Shown: in pieces, positions 24,999 to 32,824 of the stretch
Position numbering within the stretch: the first letter of the stretch is position 1
Layout: each line of letters opens with the position of its first letter
Assembly (NCBI RefSeq): GCF_018131185.1
Contig: NZ_JAFCJE010000002.1
Location: 434,001 to 498,000, forward strand
Length of the DNA: 64,000 nt
Direction: 5' to 3'
Source: Bradyrhizobium diazoefficiens
Lineage (GTDB): Bacteria > Pseudomonadota > Alphaproteobacteria > Rhizobiales > Xanthobacteraceae
Notes under the pieces: model-generated
The model's database searches: none
What the model was told of the DNA's origin: nothing
What the model saw: only the letters and a program-made list of their open reading frames with translations
Position numbers and translations under genes: made by a program

Positions 24999-25156
24999 GC
25001 CCCTCTTCTTGTAGGAGAGGGTGGCTCGCCGCGTAGCGGCGAGCCGGGTGAGGGGTCTGTCTCGGCAGATGCCGGCCCATGACTTGAGGAATTGCGTGCG
25101 GAGGCAACCCCTCATCCGGCGTTTCGCGCCACCTTCTCCCACACGGGAGAAGGGAA
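24999..25156. repeat. Two adjacent intergenic hairpin elements between convergent genes
   Basis: The first (about 24999-25056) has outer CCCCTC / GAGGGG arms and an inner perfect 10-bp hairpin, GGCTCGCCGC (25023-25032) with GCGGCGAGCC (25036-25045). The second (about 25102-25156) carries CCCCTCATCCGGCG...CACCTTCTCCCAC-type sequence. They fill the gap between tartrate dehydrogenase and the convergent Ldh_2 gene and may act as a bidirectional transcription end. Confidence 0.65.
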
Positions 25157-25179
25157 GACTGCGCGCCGCGTCAGGCCGT

Positions 25180-26253
25180 TCAGCCCGCGATCTTCTCGAT
25201 CGCCGCCTGATCCAGCCCGAACTTCTTCCCGGCCTCGACGATCTCCTGCCAGGTGGTCGGGTCGACCGGAATGCCTTCGGCGAGGCGCTTCGTCTTGGTC
25301 TCGCGTTCGGGCTCGCCGGCGATCTTGACCTTGTCGACGCCGGAAGCGGGTTGTGAGCCGGTGTGCCAGGCGACGAAGCTCTCGACTTCACGCGCGAGGT
25401 TCTCGCCGGTGCCGAGCTTGGCGGGATCGATGACGATCGAGAGCATGCCGTTGAGGACGTTGTACTTGCCGTCGGACGGGCCCTTGACCACTTGCCCGCC
25501 GGAGAGCGCGCCGCCGAGGATTTCGCACACCAGCGCAAGCCCCGAGCCCTTGTGCTCGCCGAAGGGAAGGATGGCGCCGTACGGTGGGATCACCGTGTAG
25601 CGCGGATTGACCGTCGGCTTGCCTTCATTGTCGATGATGGTGCCGGGCTCCAGCGCGACGCCCTTGTTATGGGCGACGCGGGTCTTGCCCTGCGCGATCC
25701 TGCTGGTGGCGAAGTCGAGCACGATGGGGTCCTTGCCCGCACGCGGGATGCCGACGCAGAACGGGTTGGTGCCGTGGCGCGCATCGCTGCCGCCCCAGGG
25801 CGCCACGATCGGCCGAGAGATCACGTTGACGAAGTGGATCGAGACAAGCCCGTGGGCGATGCACTGCTCGGCCCAGTGGCCGATGCGGCCGATATGGTGC
25901 GAGTTGGAAAGGCCGACGAGGCAGACGCCATTTTTCTTGGCGCGTTCGGCCGCGAGCTCCATCGCTTCATGGCCGATCACCTGGCCGTAGCCCGTGAGGC
26001 CGTCGAGGGTGAGGAGCGGACCGGTGTCGAGCACGATCTTGACGTGCGCGTTCACGGCGAGGCCGCCATTGGTGACGCTCTGGACATAGCGCGGGATCAT
26101 GCCGACGCCGTGGGAGTCGTGGCCTTTGAGATTGGCCTCGACGAGATTGCTGGACACGAGCTCGGCCTCGCGGTCCGAGGAGCCGCCGGCCTTGACGATG
26201 GCGCGGATGGCGTTGGTGAGCGGCTCTGCCTTGATGGTGCGATAGTCGGCCAT
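25180..26253 (-). CDS. Ldh_2-family malate / ureidoglycolate / L-sulfolactate dehydrogenase
   Basis: A 357-residue NAD(P)-dependent dehydrogenase of the Ldh_2 (non-Rossmann) family. HDSHGVGMIPRYV (45-57) carries the catalytic His48, and SNSHHIGRIGHWAEQ plus GTNPFCVGIP are family signatures. Relatives oxidise malate, ureidoglycolate (AllD), 2,3-diketogulonate or sulfolactate. It is the last gene of the minus-strand run LysR - M20 hydrolase - D-2-hydroxyacid dehydrogenase - Ldh_2. The combination with an AllC-like hydrolase makes ureidoglycolate one reasonable candidate; malate or another 2-hydroxyacid is the other. The gap of 148 bases to the previous gene contains a repeat. Confidence 0.88.
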   Translation of the reverse strand: MADYRTIKAEPLTNAIRAIVKAGGSSDREAELVSSNLVEANLKGHDSHGVGMIPRYVQSVTNGGLAVNAHVKIVLDTGPLLTLDGLTGYGQVIGHEAMELAAERAKKNGVCLVGLSNSHHIGRIGHWAEQCIAHGLVSIHFVNVISRPIVAPWGGSDARHGTNPFCVGIPRAGKDPIVLDFATSRIAQGKTRVAHNKGVALEPGTIIDNEGKPTVNPRYTVIPPYGAILPFGEHKGSGLALVCEILGGALSGGQVVKGPSDGKYNVLNGMLSIVIDPAKLGTGENLAREVESFVAWHTGSQPASGVDKVKIAGEPERETKTKRLAEGIPVDPTTWQEIVEAGKKFGLDQAAIEKIAG

Positions 26254-26290
26254 TGCTGTTGCTCTTATACCTTCGCGATTTGGCGGGCAG

Positions 26291-26406
26291 CGTAGGGTGG
26301 ACTAGGCGAAACCGTAACCCACGCTTCTGTCCCCGCGGAATAGACAATGGTGGGTTACGCCCCTGCCGACGCGCTTCGCGCCTCTGCAGGGCTAATCCAC
26401 CCTACG
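26291..26406. repeat. Intergenic inverted repeat overlapping the end of the D-2-hydroxyacid dehydrogenase gene
   Basis: CGTAGGGTGGA (26291-26301) and TCCACCCTACG (26396-26406) are perfect 11-bp terminal arms, with further inner complementarity (GTAACCCACG with GTGGGTTAC). The right arm includes the TAG stop codon of the downstream-strand gene at 26404-26402. A related GTAGGGCGGAT-type element is at 51507-51589. Confidence 0.75.
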
Positions 26407-27313
26407 AATTCACGATCCGGCGGCAGTGGACCAATGCCGCTTCAATCAGGTTCTCGCTGGCCTCCGGCGTCCGGAAGGCCGAGTGCGCCGACAGCGTCAC
26501 GTTCGGGATCTTCGTCAGCGGGTGATCGCCAGGCAGGGGCTCGGTGTTGAAGACGTCGAGACCGGCATGACGGATGTGGCCCGACTTCAGCGCGTCGATC
26601 ATCGCCGCTTCGTCGACGATCGCGGCGCGCGCGGTGTTGACGAAGATGACGCCGCGCTTCATCGCAAGGATCTTCTCGCGCGTGATCATGCCGCGCGTCT
26701 CGTCGTTGAGCAGCAGATGCAGCGACACCACGTCGCTCTTCGCCAGCAGCGTGTCGAGATCGGTGAACTCCACGCCCGGATGGCTCTTCGGCGAGCGGTT
26801 CCAGGCGATCACCTTCATGCCGCTGCCCGCCGCTATGCGCGCAACTTCTGCTGCGATGCCGCCGAACCCGATCAGGCCGAGCGTCTTGCCGGTGAGCTGC
26901 ATGCCGTCCTCGCGCAGCCAGTTGCCGGCGCGCATCTCGCGGTCCATCATTGCGATGACGCGGGCCGAGGCCCACATCAGCGCTATTGCAGACTCTGCCA
27001 CGGCCGTGTCGCCATAACCCTTGATCAGGTGCACGGAGATGCCGAGCTCGGCGAGTTCTTCCGGGTTCATGTAGCTGCGTGCGCCGGTGCCGAGGAACAC
27101 GACGTGCTTCAGTCCGGTGCACTTCTTCGCGACCTCGGTCGGCAGCGCGGTGTGGTCGACGATCGCGATCTCGGCCCCATCGAGAATCTCGGGATATTGC
27201 TCCGACCTGATGTCGGGATTCCGGTTGATCCGCACCTTGGGATCGCCGGGCTGCTCCAGCCGCTCCATGATGACGGCCAGCGATTCATTGGCGTCGACGA
27301 ATACTCCGCGCAT
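26402..27313 (-). CDS. D-2-hydroxyacid dehydrogenase (NAD-binding, PGDH-like)
   Basis: A 303-residue enzyme of the D-isomer-specific 2-hydroxyacid dehydrogenase family. The NAD-binding turn GLIGFGGIAAEVARIA spans about 146-161. Catalytic residues fit Arg229 (VNTARAAIV), Glu258 (DVFNTEPL) and His277 (LSAHSAF, where LTPHIA is commoner). It interconverts a 2-keto acid and a D-2-hydroxyacid. It follows the M20 hydrolase by 12 bases in the LysR operon. The stop codon lies in the arm of an intergenic repeat, so the C-terminus (RRIVNS) may have been set by insertion of that element. Confidence 0.9.
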   Translation of the reverse strand: MRGVFVDANESLAVIMERLEQPGDPKVRINRNPDIRSEQYPEILDGAEIAIVDHTALPTEVAKKCTGLKHVVFLGTGARSYMNPEELAELGISVHLIKGYGDTAVAESAIALMWASARVIAMMDREMRAGNWLREDGMQLTGKTLGLIGFGGIAAEVARIAAGSGMKVIAWNRSPKSHPGVEFTDLDTLLAKSDVVSLHLLLNDETRGMITREKILAMKRGVIFVNTARAAIVDEAAMIDALKSGHIRHAGLDVFNTEPLPGDHPLTKIPNVTLSAHSAFRTPEASENLIEAALVHCRRIVNS

Positions 27314-27325
27314 GGTTTTCTCCGG

Positions 27326-28576
27326 TCAGGACGCGAGGCCGGCGATCGCCAGCACGGTATGCATGAGGACGTTGGTGCCAGCGGCGCAATCCGGCTGCGT
27401 GGCATCCTCCAGCTCGTTGTGGCTGATGCCGTCCTTGCAGGGCACGAACACCATCGCCGCCGGCATGACCGTGTTGAGGTTGCAGGCGTCATGGCCGGCG
27501 CCGGAGGTGATGCGGCGAGAGGAATAGCCGAGCGTCTTCGCCGCGTTCTCGACCGCCGCGATGAGCTTGGGGTCGAAATGCGTCGGCGGCTTGCGCCAGA
27601 CCAGGTCGATCTTGACCTCGACCTTGCGACGCGCGGCAATCTCCGCAATCGCTGCGCGCAGATCGCGATCGAGCGCGTCCATGATGGCGCCATCGGCGCT
27701 GCGGCAATCCATGGTGAAGGCGATCTCGCCGGGAATGACGTTGCGCGAGGGATTTGCGATGACGGCTTCGCCGATGGTGCCGACCGCGTTCGGCCCGTGC
27801 TTCTTCGCGATGGACTCCATCGCCAGCACGATTTCCGACAACGTCGCCAGCGCATCGCGCCGCAGCGGCATCGGCGTCGAGCCGGCGTGGCTCTCGAAGC
27901 CGGAAATCCTGCCATCGTACCAGAGCACGCCCTGGCCGGAATCGACCACGCCGATGGTCTTGCCTTCGGCCTCCAGAATCGGTCCCTGCTCGATGTGCAG
28001 CTCGACGAAGCAGCCGAGCTTCTGGAAGCCGACGGGCTTGTCGCCGCGATAGCCGATGCTGTCGAGCGCCTGGCCGACCGTCGTGCCCTCGGCGTCCTTG
28101 CGCGACAAAATGTCGTCCGTGGTAAAGTCGCCGACGTAAGCCGCGGAGGCCATCATCGCAGGTGCGAAGCGCGAGCCTTCCTCGTTGGTCCAGTTGACCA
28201 CGCAGATCGGCGCCTCGGTTTCGATGCCGGCATCGTTCAACGTACGGATCACTTCCAGCGCGCCGAGTGTCCCCAAAATGCCGTCATACTTGCCGCCGGT
28301 AGGCTGGGTGTCGAGATGCGAGCCGATGCCGACGGGCGGCTTCGACATGTCGCGGCCCTTGCGCAGGCCGAACTGTGATCCGAGCGCGTCGACGTGAACC
28401 TCGAGTCCGGCGTCCTCGCACGCTTTGCGGAACCAGTCGCGAACCTGCTTGTCTTCGTTGCTCAGCGTCAGCCGCCGCACGCCGCCTTTGGCTGTCGCAC
28501 CGAATTGTGCGGTCTCGTGGATCGACCCCCAGAGGCGGGCGGAATCGATTTGCAAATTGGTGGCGGCTCGGCTCAT
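27326..28576 (-). CDS. M20-family N-carbamoyl-amino-acid hydrolase / allantoate amidohydrolase-like enzyme
   Basis: A 416-residue dinuclear metallo-amidase. Metal ligands are visible as His87 and Asp89 (GSHLDT), Asp98 (KYDGI), Glu132-Glu133 (NEEGSRFAP), His194 (ELHIEQGP) and a C-terminal His386 (GISHNELE); GAGHDA at 360-364 is also characteristic. The ELHIEQG motif separates the carbamoylase/ureidopropionase/AllC branch from peptidases. The product is ammonia and CO2 plus an amino acid or ureidoglycolate. The Met at 28576 follows GAGAGAAC; a start 12 codons upstream would overlap the lysR stop. Operon position suggests it acts before the dehydrogenases. Confidence 0.9.
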   Translation of the reverse strand: MSRAATNLQIDSARLWGSIHETAQFGATAKGGVRRLTLSNEDKQVRDWFRKACEDAGLEVHVDALGSQFGLRKGRDMSKPPVGIGSHLDTQPTGGKYDGILGTLGALEVIRTLNDAGIETEAPICVVNWTNEEGSRFAPAMMASAAYVGDFTTDDILSRKDAEGTTVGQALDSIGYRGDKPVGFQKLGCFVELHIEQGPILEAEGKTIGVVDSGQGVLWYDGRISGFESHAGSTPMPLRRDALATLSEIVLAMESIAKKHGPNAVGTIGEAVIANPSRNVIPGEIAFTMDCRSADGAIMDALDRDLRAAIAEIAARRKVEVKIDLVWRKPPTHFDPKLIAAVENAAKTLGYSSRRITSGAGHDACNLNTVMPAAMVFVPCKDGISHNELEDATQPDCAAGTNVLMHTVLAIAGLAS

Positions 28577-28608
28577 GCGGTCGTTCTCTCTTTTGTCCGG
28601 CGCCTGTT

Positions 28609-29526
28609 TCAATGACGCGCCAGCGCGGGCGCGTCAACCGCGAGGCTGCTCTGCGCAATCTGCCGGGCCAGCTCGGCGACGCGCTCCACGGCGACGACGT
28701 CGGGCGAGGCGAGCCAGCTCGCGGTGAAGGTCAACGGCGCGATCGCAAGATCGGTGTCGAGCAGCTGCAGCCGCCCGTCGGCGATCTCGTGCTCCACGAT
28801 GGCGTCGGGGATCACGGCGACGCCGAGCCCTTCCACCGCCATGTGGATCACGGTCGCAAGCGAAGCGGAAGCGTGCAGCCGGATCGGCGGCAGGTCGGGG
28901 CGGTCGAAGACCTCGCGTACGACCTCGTAAGGCTTGGTCTTGCGCGGGAAGGTGATGATTGGAAACCGTGCGAGCTCCGCCGGCGTCACCGGGCCGTTGC
29001 CAAGGCCGAGGGAGGGGCTTGCGAGGAAGCCGATCGGATAGTCGGCGAGCACGCGATTGTGGACGCCAGAGGCGGACAGCGGTCCGACGACGAACGCGAG
29101 TTCGATCTCCTGCGCGAGCAGGCGCGAAGTGAGGTTCGGCGTGATGTCGACTTCGATCTCCAGCGAGAGGTTCGGATAGACCTGGTTCACGCTCTTCACG
29201 AGGCGTGGCAGCCAGGTGTGCACGATGGTCTCGGCCACGCCGAGCCGCATCACCCCGCGCATCGCCGACCGGTCGCCGATCTCCGCGATCATCTGAGCCC
29301 GCAAGCCGATCAGCTTCTCCGCATAAACCATCATCTGCCGGCCGCTCGGGGTCGGTGAGGCCACGCGATGATCGCGGTTGAGCAGCTTCACGCCCATCTC
29401 GCGCTCGAGCTGGGCGATGCGCTGGGAGATCGCCGGCTGGGTCGTGTTGAGCCGTTGCGCGGCGCCGCGGAAGCTGCCGAGCTTCACAACCCAGAGGAAT
29501 GTCTCGATCGACCTGAAGTCCAGCAT
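28609..29526 (-). CDS. LysR-family transcriptional regulator
   Basis: A 305-residue LTTR: HTH at about residues 1-60 (FLWVVKLGSFRGAAQRLNTTQPAISQRIAQLE, given by name only in part), then the two-lobed effector domain from about 90. It is the first gene of the minus-strand operon with the M20 hydrolase (33-base gap) and is divergent from the DUF1445 gene. The 120-base divergent gap holds a perfect 9-bp inverted repeat of the T-N11-A style bound by LysR proteins. It probably controls both directions; the inducer would be a C4 or C5 acid or ureide. Confidence 0.93.
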   Translation of the reverse strand: MLDFRSIETFLWVVKLGSFRGAAQRLNTTQPAISQRIAQLEREMGVKLLNRDHRVASPTPSGRQMMVYAEKLIGLRAQMIAEIGDRSAMRGVMRLGVAETIVHTWLPRLVKSVNQVYPNLSLEIEVDITPNLTSRLLAQEIELAFVVGPLSASGVHNRVLADYPIGFLASPSLGLGNGPVTPAELARFPIITFPRKTKPYEVVREVFDRPDLPPIRLHASASLATVIHMAVEGLGVAVIPDAIVEHEIADGRLQLLDTDLAIAPLTFTASWLASPDVVAVERVAELARQIAQSSLAVDAPALARH

Positions 29527-29543
29527 TGGAAGGATTTCCCAAG

Positions 29544-29564
29544 TCGATAAATTATATTTATCGA
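29544..29564. promoter_or_regulatory. LysR-type operator, perfect inverted repeat
   Basis: TCGATAAAT (29544-29552) and ATTTATCGA (29556-29564) are perfect 9-bp arms around TAT. It begins 18 bases upstream of the lysR ATG and lies 83 bases before the DUF1445 start. The AT-rich palindrome in a GC-rich genome, exactly between a LysR gene and its divergent neighbour, makes a LysR binding site the simplest reading. Confidence 0.7.
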
Positions 29565-29646
29565 GATTGATTAGAAACGACGATTAGACTTTATAGCACG
29601 CTTGGTGTTGGCTTGTCCTTGTCGAGTTTATAGGCAGGTCGATTAC

Positions 29647-30462
29647 ATGACTGTTTTGGTGGCAGCGCAGCAAACTGAAACGCCCGACGCCCTTCCGAGC
29701 CGCAAGGCCCGGCTGGCCTATCGCGGGGGCCTAGTCGCTTCCACTGCCGGCGTCGCCCCCGGTTTCGTCCAGGGCAATCTGGCGATCCTGCCTGCGGAAT
29801 ATGCCGGCGCCTTCCACCGCTTCTGCCAGCTCAACCCGAAGCCGTGCCCGATCATCGGTATGTCCGACGTCGGCAGTCCACACATCCCGGCGCTCGGCGC
29901 CGATCTCGACATCCGCACCGACGTGCCGCGCTACCGCGTCTGGCGCGACGGCGAGGTCGTGGACGAACCGACCGACGTGACCAAGCATTGGCGCGACGAT
30001 CTCGTCACCTTCGTGCTCGGCTGCTCCTTCTCGTTCGAAGAGGCGTTGCTCGACGAGGGCATGCCGATCCGCCACATCGAGCAGAACGTGCGCGTGCCGA
30101 TGTACCGCACCAGCATTGCCTGCGGCGAGGCGGGGCCGTTCGCCGGTCCCATGGTGGTGTCGATGCGCCCATTCAAGCCGGCGGACGCGATCCGTGCGGT
30201 GCAGATCACCTCGCGTTATCCAGCCGTGCACGGTGCGCCCGTGCATCTCGGCCATCCGCATCTGATCGGCATCAAGGACATCACCAAGCCTGACTATGGG
30301 GATCCGGTCCCGGTTGCCGATGACGAGATCCCGGTGTTCTGGGCGTGCGGTGTGACGCCGCAATCAGTGATCAACGCCGCCAAGCTGCCGTTCGCGATCA
30401 CGCATTCGCCCGGCCTGATGCTGGTGACGGATCTCAAGAACAAGACCATGGCCGTGATTTAG
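29647..30462 (+). CDS. DUF1445 protein, putative hydro-lyase / D-glutamate-cyclase-like
   Basis: A 271-residue protein of the DUF1445 (YcsI, D-glutamate cyclase) family: [58 protein letters not shown] and the C-terminal [13 protein letters not shown] are family blocks. Human DGLUCY, which contains this domain, converts D-glutamate to 5-oxo-D-proline, and in Bacillus ycsI sits beside the 5-oxoprolinase genes. The ATG at 29647 gives the usual family length. It is controlled from the LysR-divergent promoter and precedes an ABC importer, suggesting the importer's substrate feeds this enzyme. Confidence 0.85.
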   Translation: MTVLVAAQQTETPDALPSRKARLAYRGGLVASTAGVAPGFVQGNLAILPAEYAGAFHRFCQLNPKPCPIIGMSDVGSPHIPALGADLDIRTDVPRYRVWRDGEVVDEPTDVTKHWRDDLVTFVLGCSFSFEEALLDEGMPIRHIEQNVRVPMYRTSIACGEAGPFAGPMVVSMRPFKPADAIRAVQITSRYPAVHGAPVHLGHPHLIGIKDITKPDYGDPVPVADDEIPVFWACGVTPQSVINAAKLPFAITHSPGLMLVTDLKNKTMAVI

Positions 30463-30550
30463 TAGGCAGCGTCTGCTGCTTGTTCGGGCTTTACCGCATC
30501 CATCAATCGCTTCATTCGATCAGCCAAATTCAATGACAGGGGACTTTGCC

Positions 30551-31795
30551 ATGACGATCACTCGCCGCGACGTGTTGTTGGGAGCCACCGCCACCGCTGC
30601 GCTGGTGCCGCTGGCAGCGCGCGCCCAGACCCCTGAAGTCGTGATCGGCGTGATCTATCCGTTCTCCGGCGGCAGCGCGCAGCAGGGCGTCGACGCGCAG
30701 AAGGCTTATGAGACCGCGCTCGAGGTCATCAACAAGGATGCCGATTTCGACCTTCCGTTGGCCAAGGGCGAGGGCCTGCCGGGTCTCGGTGGTGCGAAGA
30801 TCCGTCTCGTGTTCGCCGACCACCAGGCCGATCCGCAGAAGGGCCGCGCCGAGGCCGAGCGCCTGATCACGCAGGAGAAGGTCTGCGCCATCATCGGCAC
30901 CTATCAGAGCGCAGTCGCCGTCACCGTCAGCCAGATCTGCGAACGCTACCAGGTCCCGTTCGTTTCCGCCGACAATTCCTCGCCGAGCCTGCATCGCCGC
31001 GGCCTGAAATATTACTTCCGCGCCGCGCCGCATGACGAGATGTACTCGGCCGCGATGTTCGACTTCTTCGATGCCATGAAGAAGAAGGGCACCAAGATCG
31101 AGACGCTGTCGCTGTTCCACGAGGACACCATCTTCGGCACCGATTCCGGCAACGCCCAGGCCAAGATCGCCGGCGAACGCGCCTACAAGATCGTCACCGA
31201 CATCAAGTACCGCGCCAACTCGCCCTCGCTCTCGGCCGAGGTGCAGCAGCTCAAGTCCGCGAATGCGGACGTGCTGATGCCATCGAGCTACACCACGGAC
31301 GGCATTTTGCTGGTCAAGACCATGGCCGAGCTCGGTTACAAGCCGAACGCGATCGTGGCGCAGGACGCCGGATTCTCCGAGAAGGCGCTCTATGATGCCG
31401 TCGGCGACAAGCTCGAAGGCGTGATCTCGCGCGGCACCTTCTCGCTCGACCTCGCGCAGAAGCGCCCGATGGTCGGCAAGATCAACGACATGTTCAAGGC
31501 GCGGTCGGGCAAGGACTTCAACGACCTCACCTCGCGCCAGTTCATGGGCCTGATCATCCTCGCGGACGCCATCAGCCGCGCCAAGTCGACCGACGGCGAG
31601 AAGATCCGCGATGCGCTGGCGGCGACCGACATCCCGGGCGAGCAGACCATCATGCCCTGGAAGCGGGTCAAATTCGACGAGATGGGCCAGAACAACGACG
31701 CCGACCCGGTGCTGTTGCAATATGTCGGCGGCAAGTTCGTCACCATCTTCCCGCCGCAGGCCGCGATCGCCGAGGCGATCTGGCCGATGAAGTAA
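30551..31795 (+). CDS. ABC transporter substrate-binding protein (Liv/amide-type, Tat-exported)
   Basis: A 414-residue periplasmic binding protein of the branched-chain amino acid/amide family. A twin-arginine signal is visible at the N-terminus (TRRDVLLGATATAALVPLAA, cleaved near AARA-Q at about residue 26). The mature part has the typical EVVIGVIYPFSGGSAQQG opening, and AIIGTYQSAV and SYTTDGILLVK segments. The ATG at 30551 follows AGGGGACT. It lies 88 bases after the DUF1445 gene and is followed by the matching permease and ATPase genes. A GC-rich hairpin separates it from them. The ligand may be an amino acid, ureide or acid sugar. Confidence 0.93.
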   Translation: MTITRRDVLLGATATAALVPLAARAQTPEVVIGVIYPFSGGSAQQGVDAQKAYETALEVINKDADFDLPLAKGEGLPGLGGAKIRLVFADHQADPQKGRAEAERLITQEKVCAIIGTYQSAVAVTVSQICERYQVPFVSADNSSPSLHRRGLKYYFRAAPHDEMYSAAMFDFFDAMKKKGTKIETLSLFHEDTIFGTDSGNAQAKIAGERAYKIVTDIKYRANSPSLSAEVQQLKSANADVLMPSSYTTDGILLVKTMAELGYKPNAIVAQDAGFSEKALYDAVGDKLEGVISRGTFSLDLAQKRPMVGKINDMFKARSGKDFNDLTSRQFMGLIILADAISRAKSTDGEKIRDALAATDIPGEQTIMPWKRVKFDEMGQNNDADPVLLQYVGGKFVTIFPPQAAIAEAIWPMK

Positions 31796-31805
31796 GATTG
31801 GGAAC

Positions 31806-31830
31806 GCGGGAGCTCAGGTGTAGCTCCCGC
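31806..31830 (+). promoter_or_regulatory. Intercistronic hairpin between binding protein and permease genes
   Basis: GCGGGAGCT (31806-31814) and AGCTCCCGC (31822-31830) pair perfectly around a 7-base loop, 11 bases after the binding-protein stop, with no T-run behind it. In ABC operons such hairpins stabilise the 5' message and reduce downstream expression, so the binding protein is made in excess. An imperfect CATCCTGAGG...CCTCAGG repeat element follows to about 31925. Confidence 0.55.
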
Positions 31831-31833
31831 CCT

Positions 31834-31926
31834 CATCCTGAGGAGCGGGCATAGCCCGCGTCTCGAAGGACGGGGGCTGGCCATCCTGCGAGACGCGCGC
31901 TTGTGCGCGCCCCTCAGGGGCAGGAT
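31834..31926. repeat. Intergenic imperfect inverted repeat (CATCCTGAGG type)
   Basis: The sequence beginning CATCCTGAGGAGCG near 31834 and the GCGCCCCTCAGGGG near 31907-31920 are partly complementary, with internal AGACGCG hairpins. It is a degenerate member of the family whose best copy is at 35248-35371. It lies inside the transporter operon. Confidence 0.6.
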
Positions 31927-31945
31927 CTATTTTGGGGGACGACTT

Positions 31946-32824
31946 TTGACAGCCCAAGCCATTATCCAGAGTCTCGCGAGCGGCCTGCTCATGGGCCTGC
32001 TCTACGGACTGATCGCCGTCGGCCTTGCGCTGATCTTCGGCCTGATGGACGTCACGAACTTCGCCCATGGCGAGTTCCTGATGATCGCGATGTACCTGTC
32101 CTTCTTCCTGTTCGCGTTCTTCGCCATCGACCCCTTGCTGTCGGCGCCGCTGGTCGCTGCGGCGCTCTTCGTGTTCGGGGCGGTGATCTACTTACTCATT
32201 GTACGCTTCGCCATGCGGGCCAAGGCCAACGCCGGCATGGTGCAGATCTTCACCACCTTTGGCCTTGCCATCGTCATGCGCGGCCTCGCGCAGTTCTTCT
32301 TCACGCCGGATTATCGCAGCATTCCGCAGTCCTGGCTCGGCGGCAAAACCGTCTCGATTGGCGGCATCTTCCTGCCGGAGCCCCAGTTGGTGGGCGCGCT
32401 GGTCTCGATCGCGGCTTTTGCCGGCCTCTACTTCTTCATCCACCGCACCGATTTCGGCCGCGCGATCGAAGCCACCCGCGAAGATCCCGGCGCCGTCGCA
32501 CTCGTCGGCATCGACAAGAACCGCGTGTTCGCGTTCGGCTGGGGCCTCGGCGCCGCGCTGGTGGGGCTTGCCGGCGCGATCATGGCGAGCTTCTTTTACA
32601 TCTATCCCGACGTCGGCGCGTCCTTTGCCCTGATCGCCTACGTCACGGTGGCGCTCGGCGGCTTCGGCAGCGTGTTCGGCGCCTTCGCAGGCGGCATCAT
32701 CGTCGGCCTCGTCGAAGCCACCACGGCCCTGGTGCTGCCGCCGTCGCTGAAATCGGTCGGCATCTACGCCGTCTATCTGCTGGTCGTCTTCATTCGGCCG
32801 CGCGGCCTGTTCGGATCGATGTGA
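31946..32824 (+). CDS. Branched-chain-type ABC transporter permease (LivH family)
   Basis: A 292-residue inner-membrane permease with about eight hydrophobic segments. LivH features are LASGLLMGLLYGLIAVGLAL, the NFAHGEFLMIAMY element, REDPGAVALVGIDKNRVFAFGW and GGFGSVFGAFAGGIIVG. The TTG at 31946 is chosen as start because GGGGGA lies 6 bases upstream; no better ATG precedes the first helix. The stop shares a base with the LivM start, so translation is coupled. Confidence 0.92.
   Translation: MTAQAIIQSLASGLLMGLLYGLIAVGLALIFGLMDVTNFAHGEFLMIAMYLSFFLFAFFAIDPLLSAPLVAAALFVFGAVIYLLIVRFAMRAKANAGMVQIFTTFGLAIVMRGLAQFFFTPDYRSIPQSWLGGKTVSIGGIFLPEPQLVGALVSIAAFAGLYFFIHRTDFGRAIEATREDPGAVALVGIDKNRVFAFGWGLGAALVGLAGAIMASFFYIYPDVGASFALIAYVTVALGGFGSVFGAFAGGIIVGLVEATTALVLPPSLKSVGIYAVYLLVVFIRPRGLFGSM

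Noticed and set aside
26426..28378. Long plus-strand open frame of about 650 codons
   Set aside because: Antisense to the D-2-hydroxyacid dehydrogenase and M20 hydrolase genes; composition is Arg/His/Asp-rich shadow sequence.
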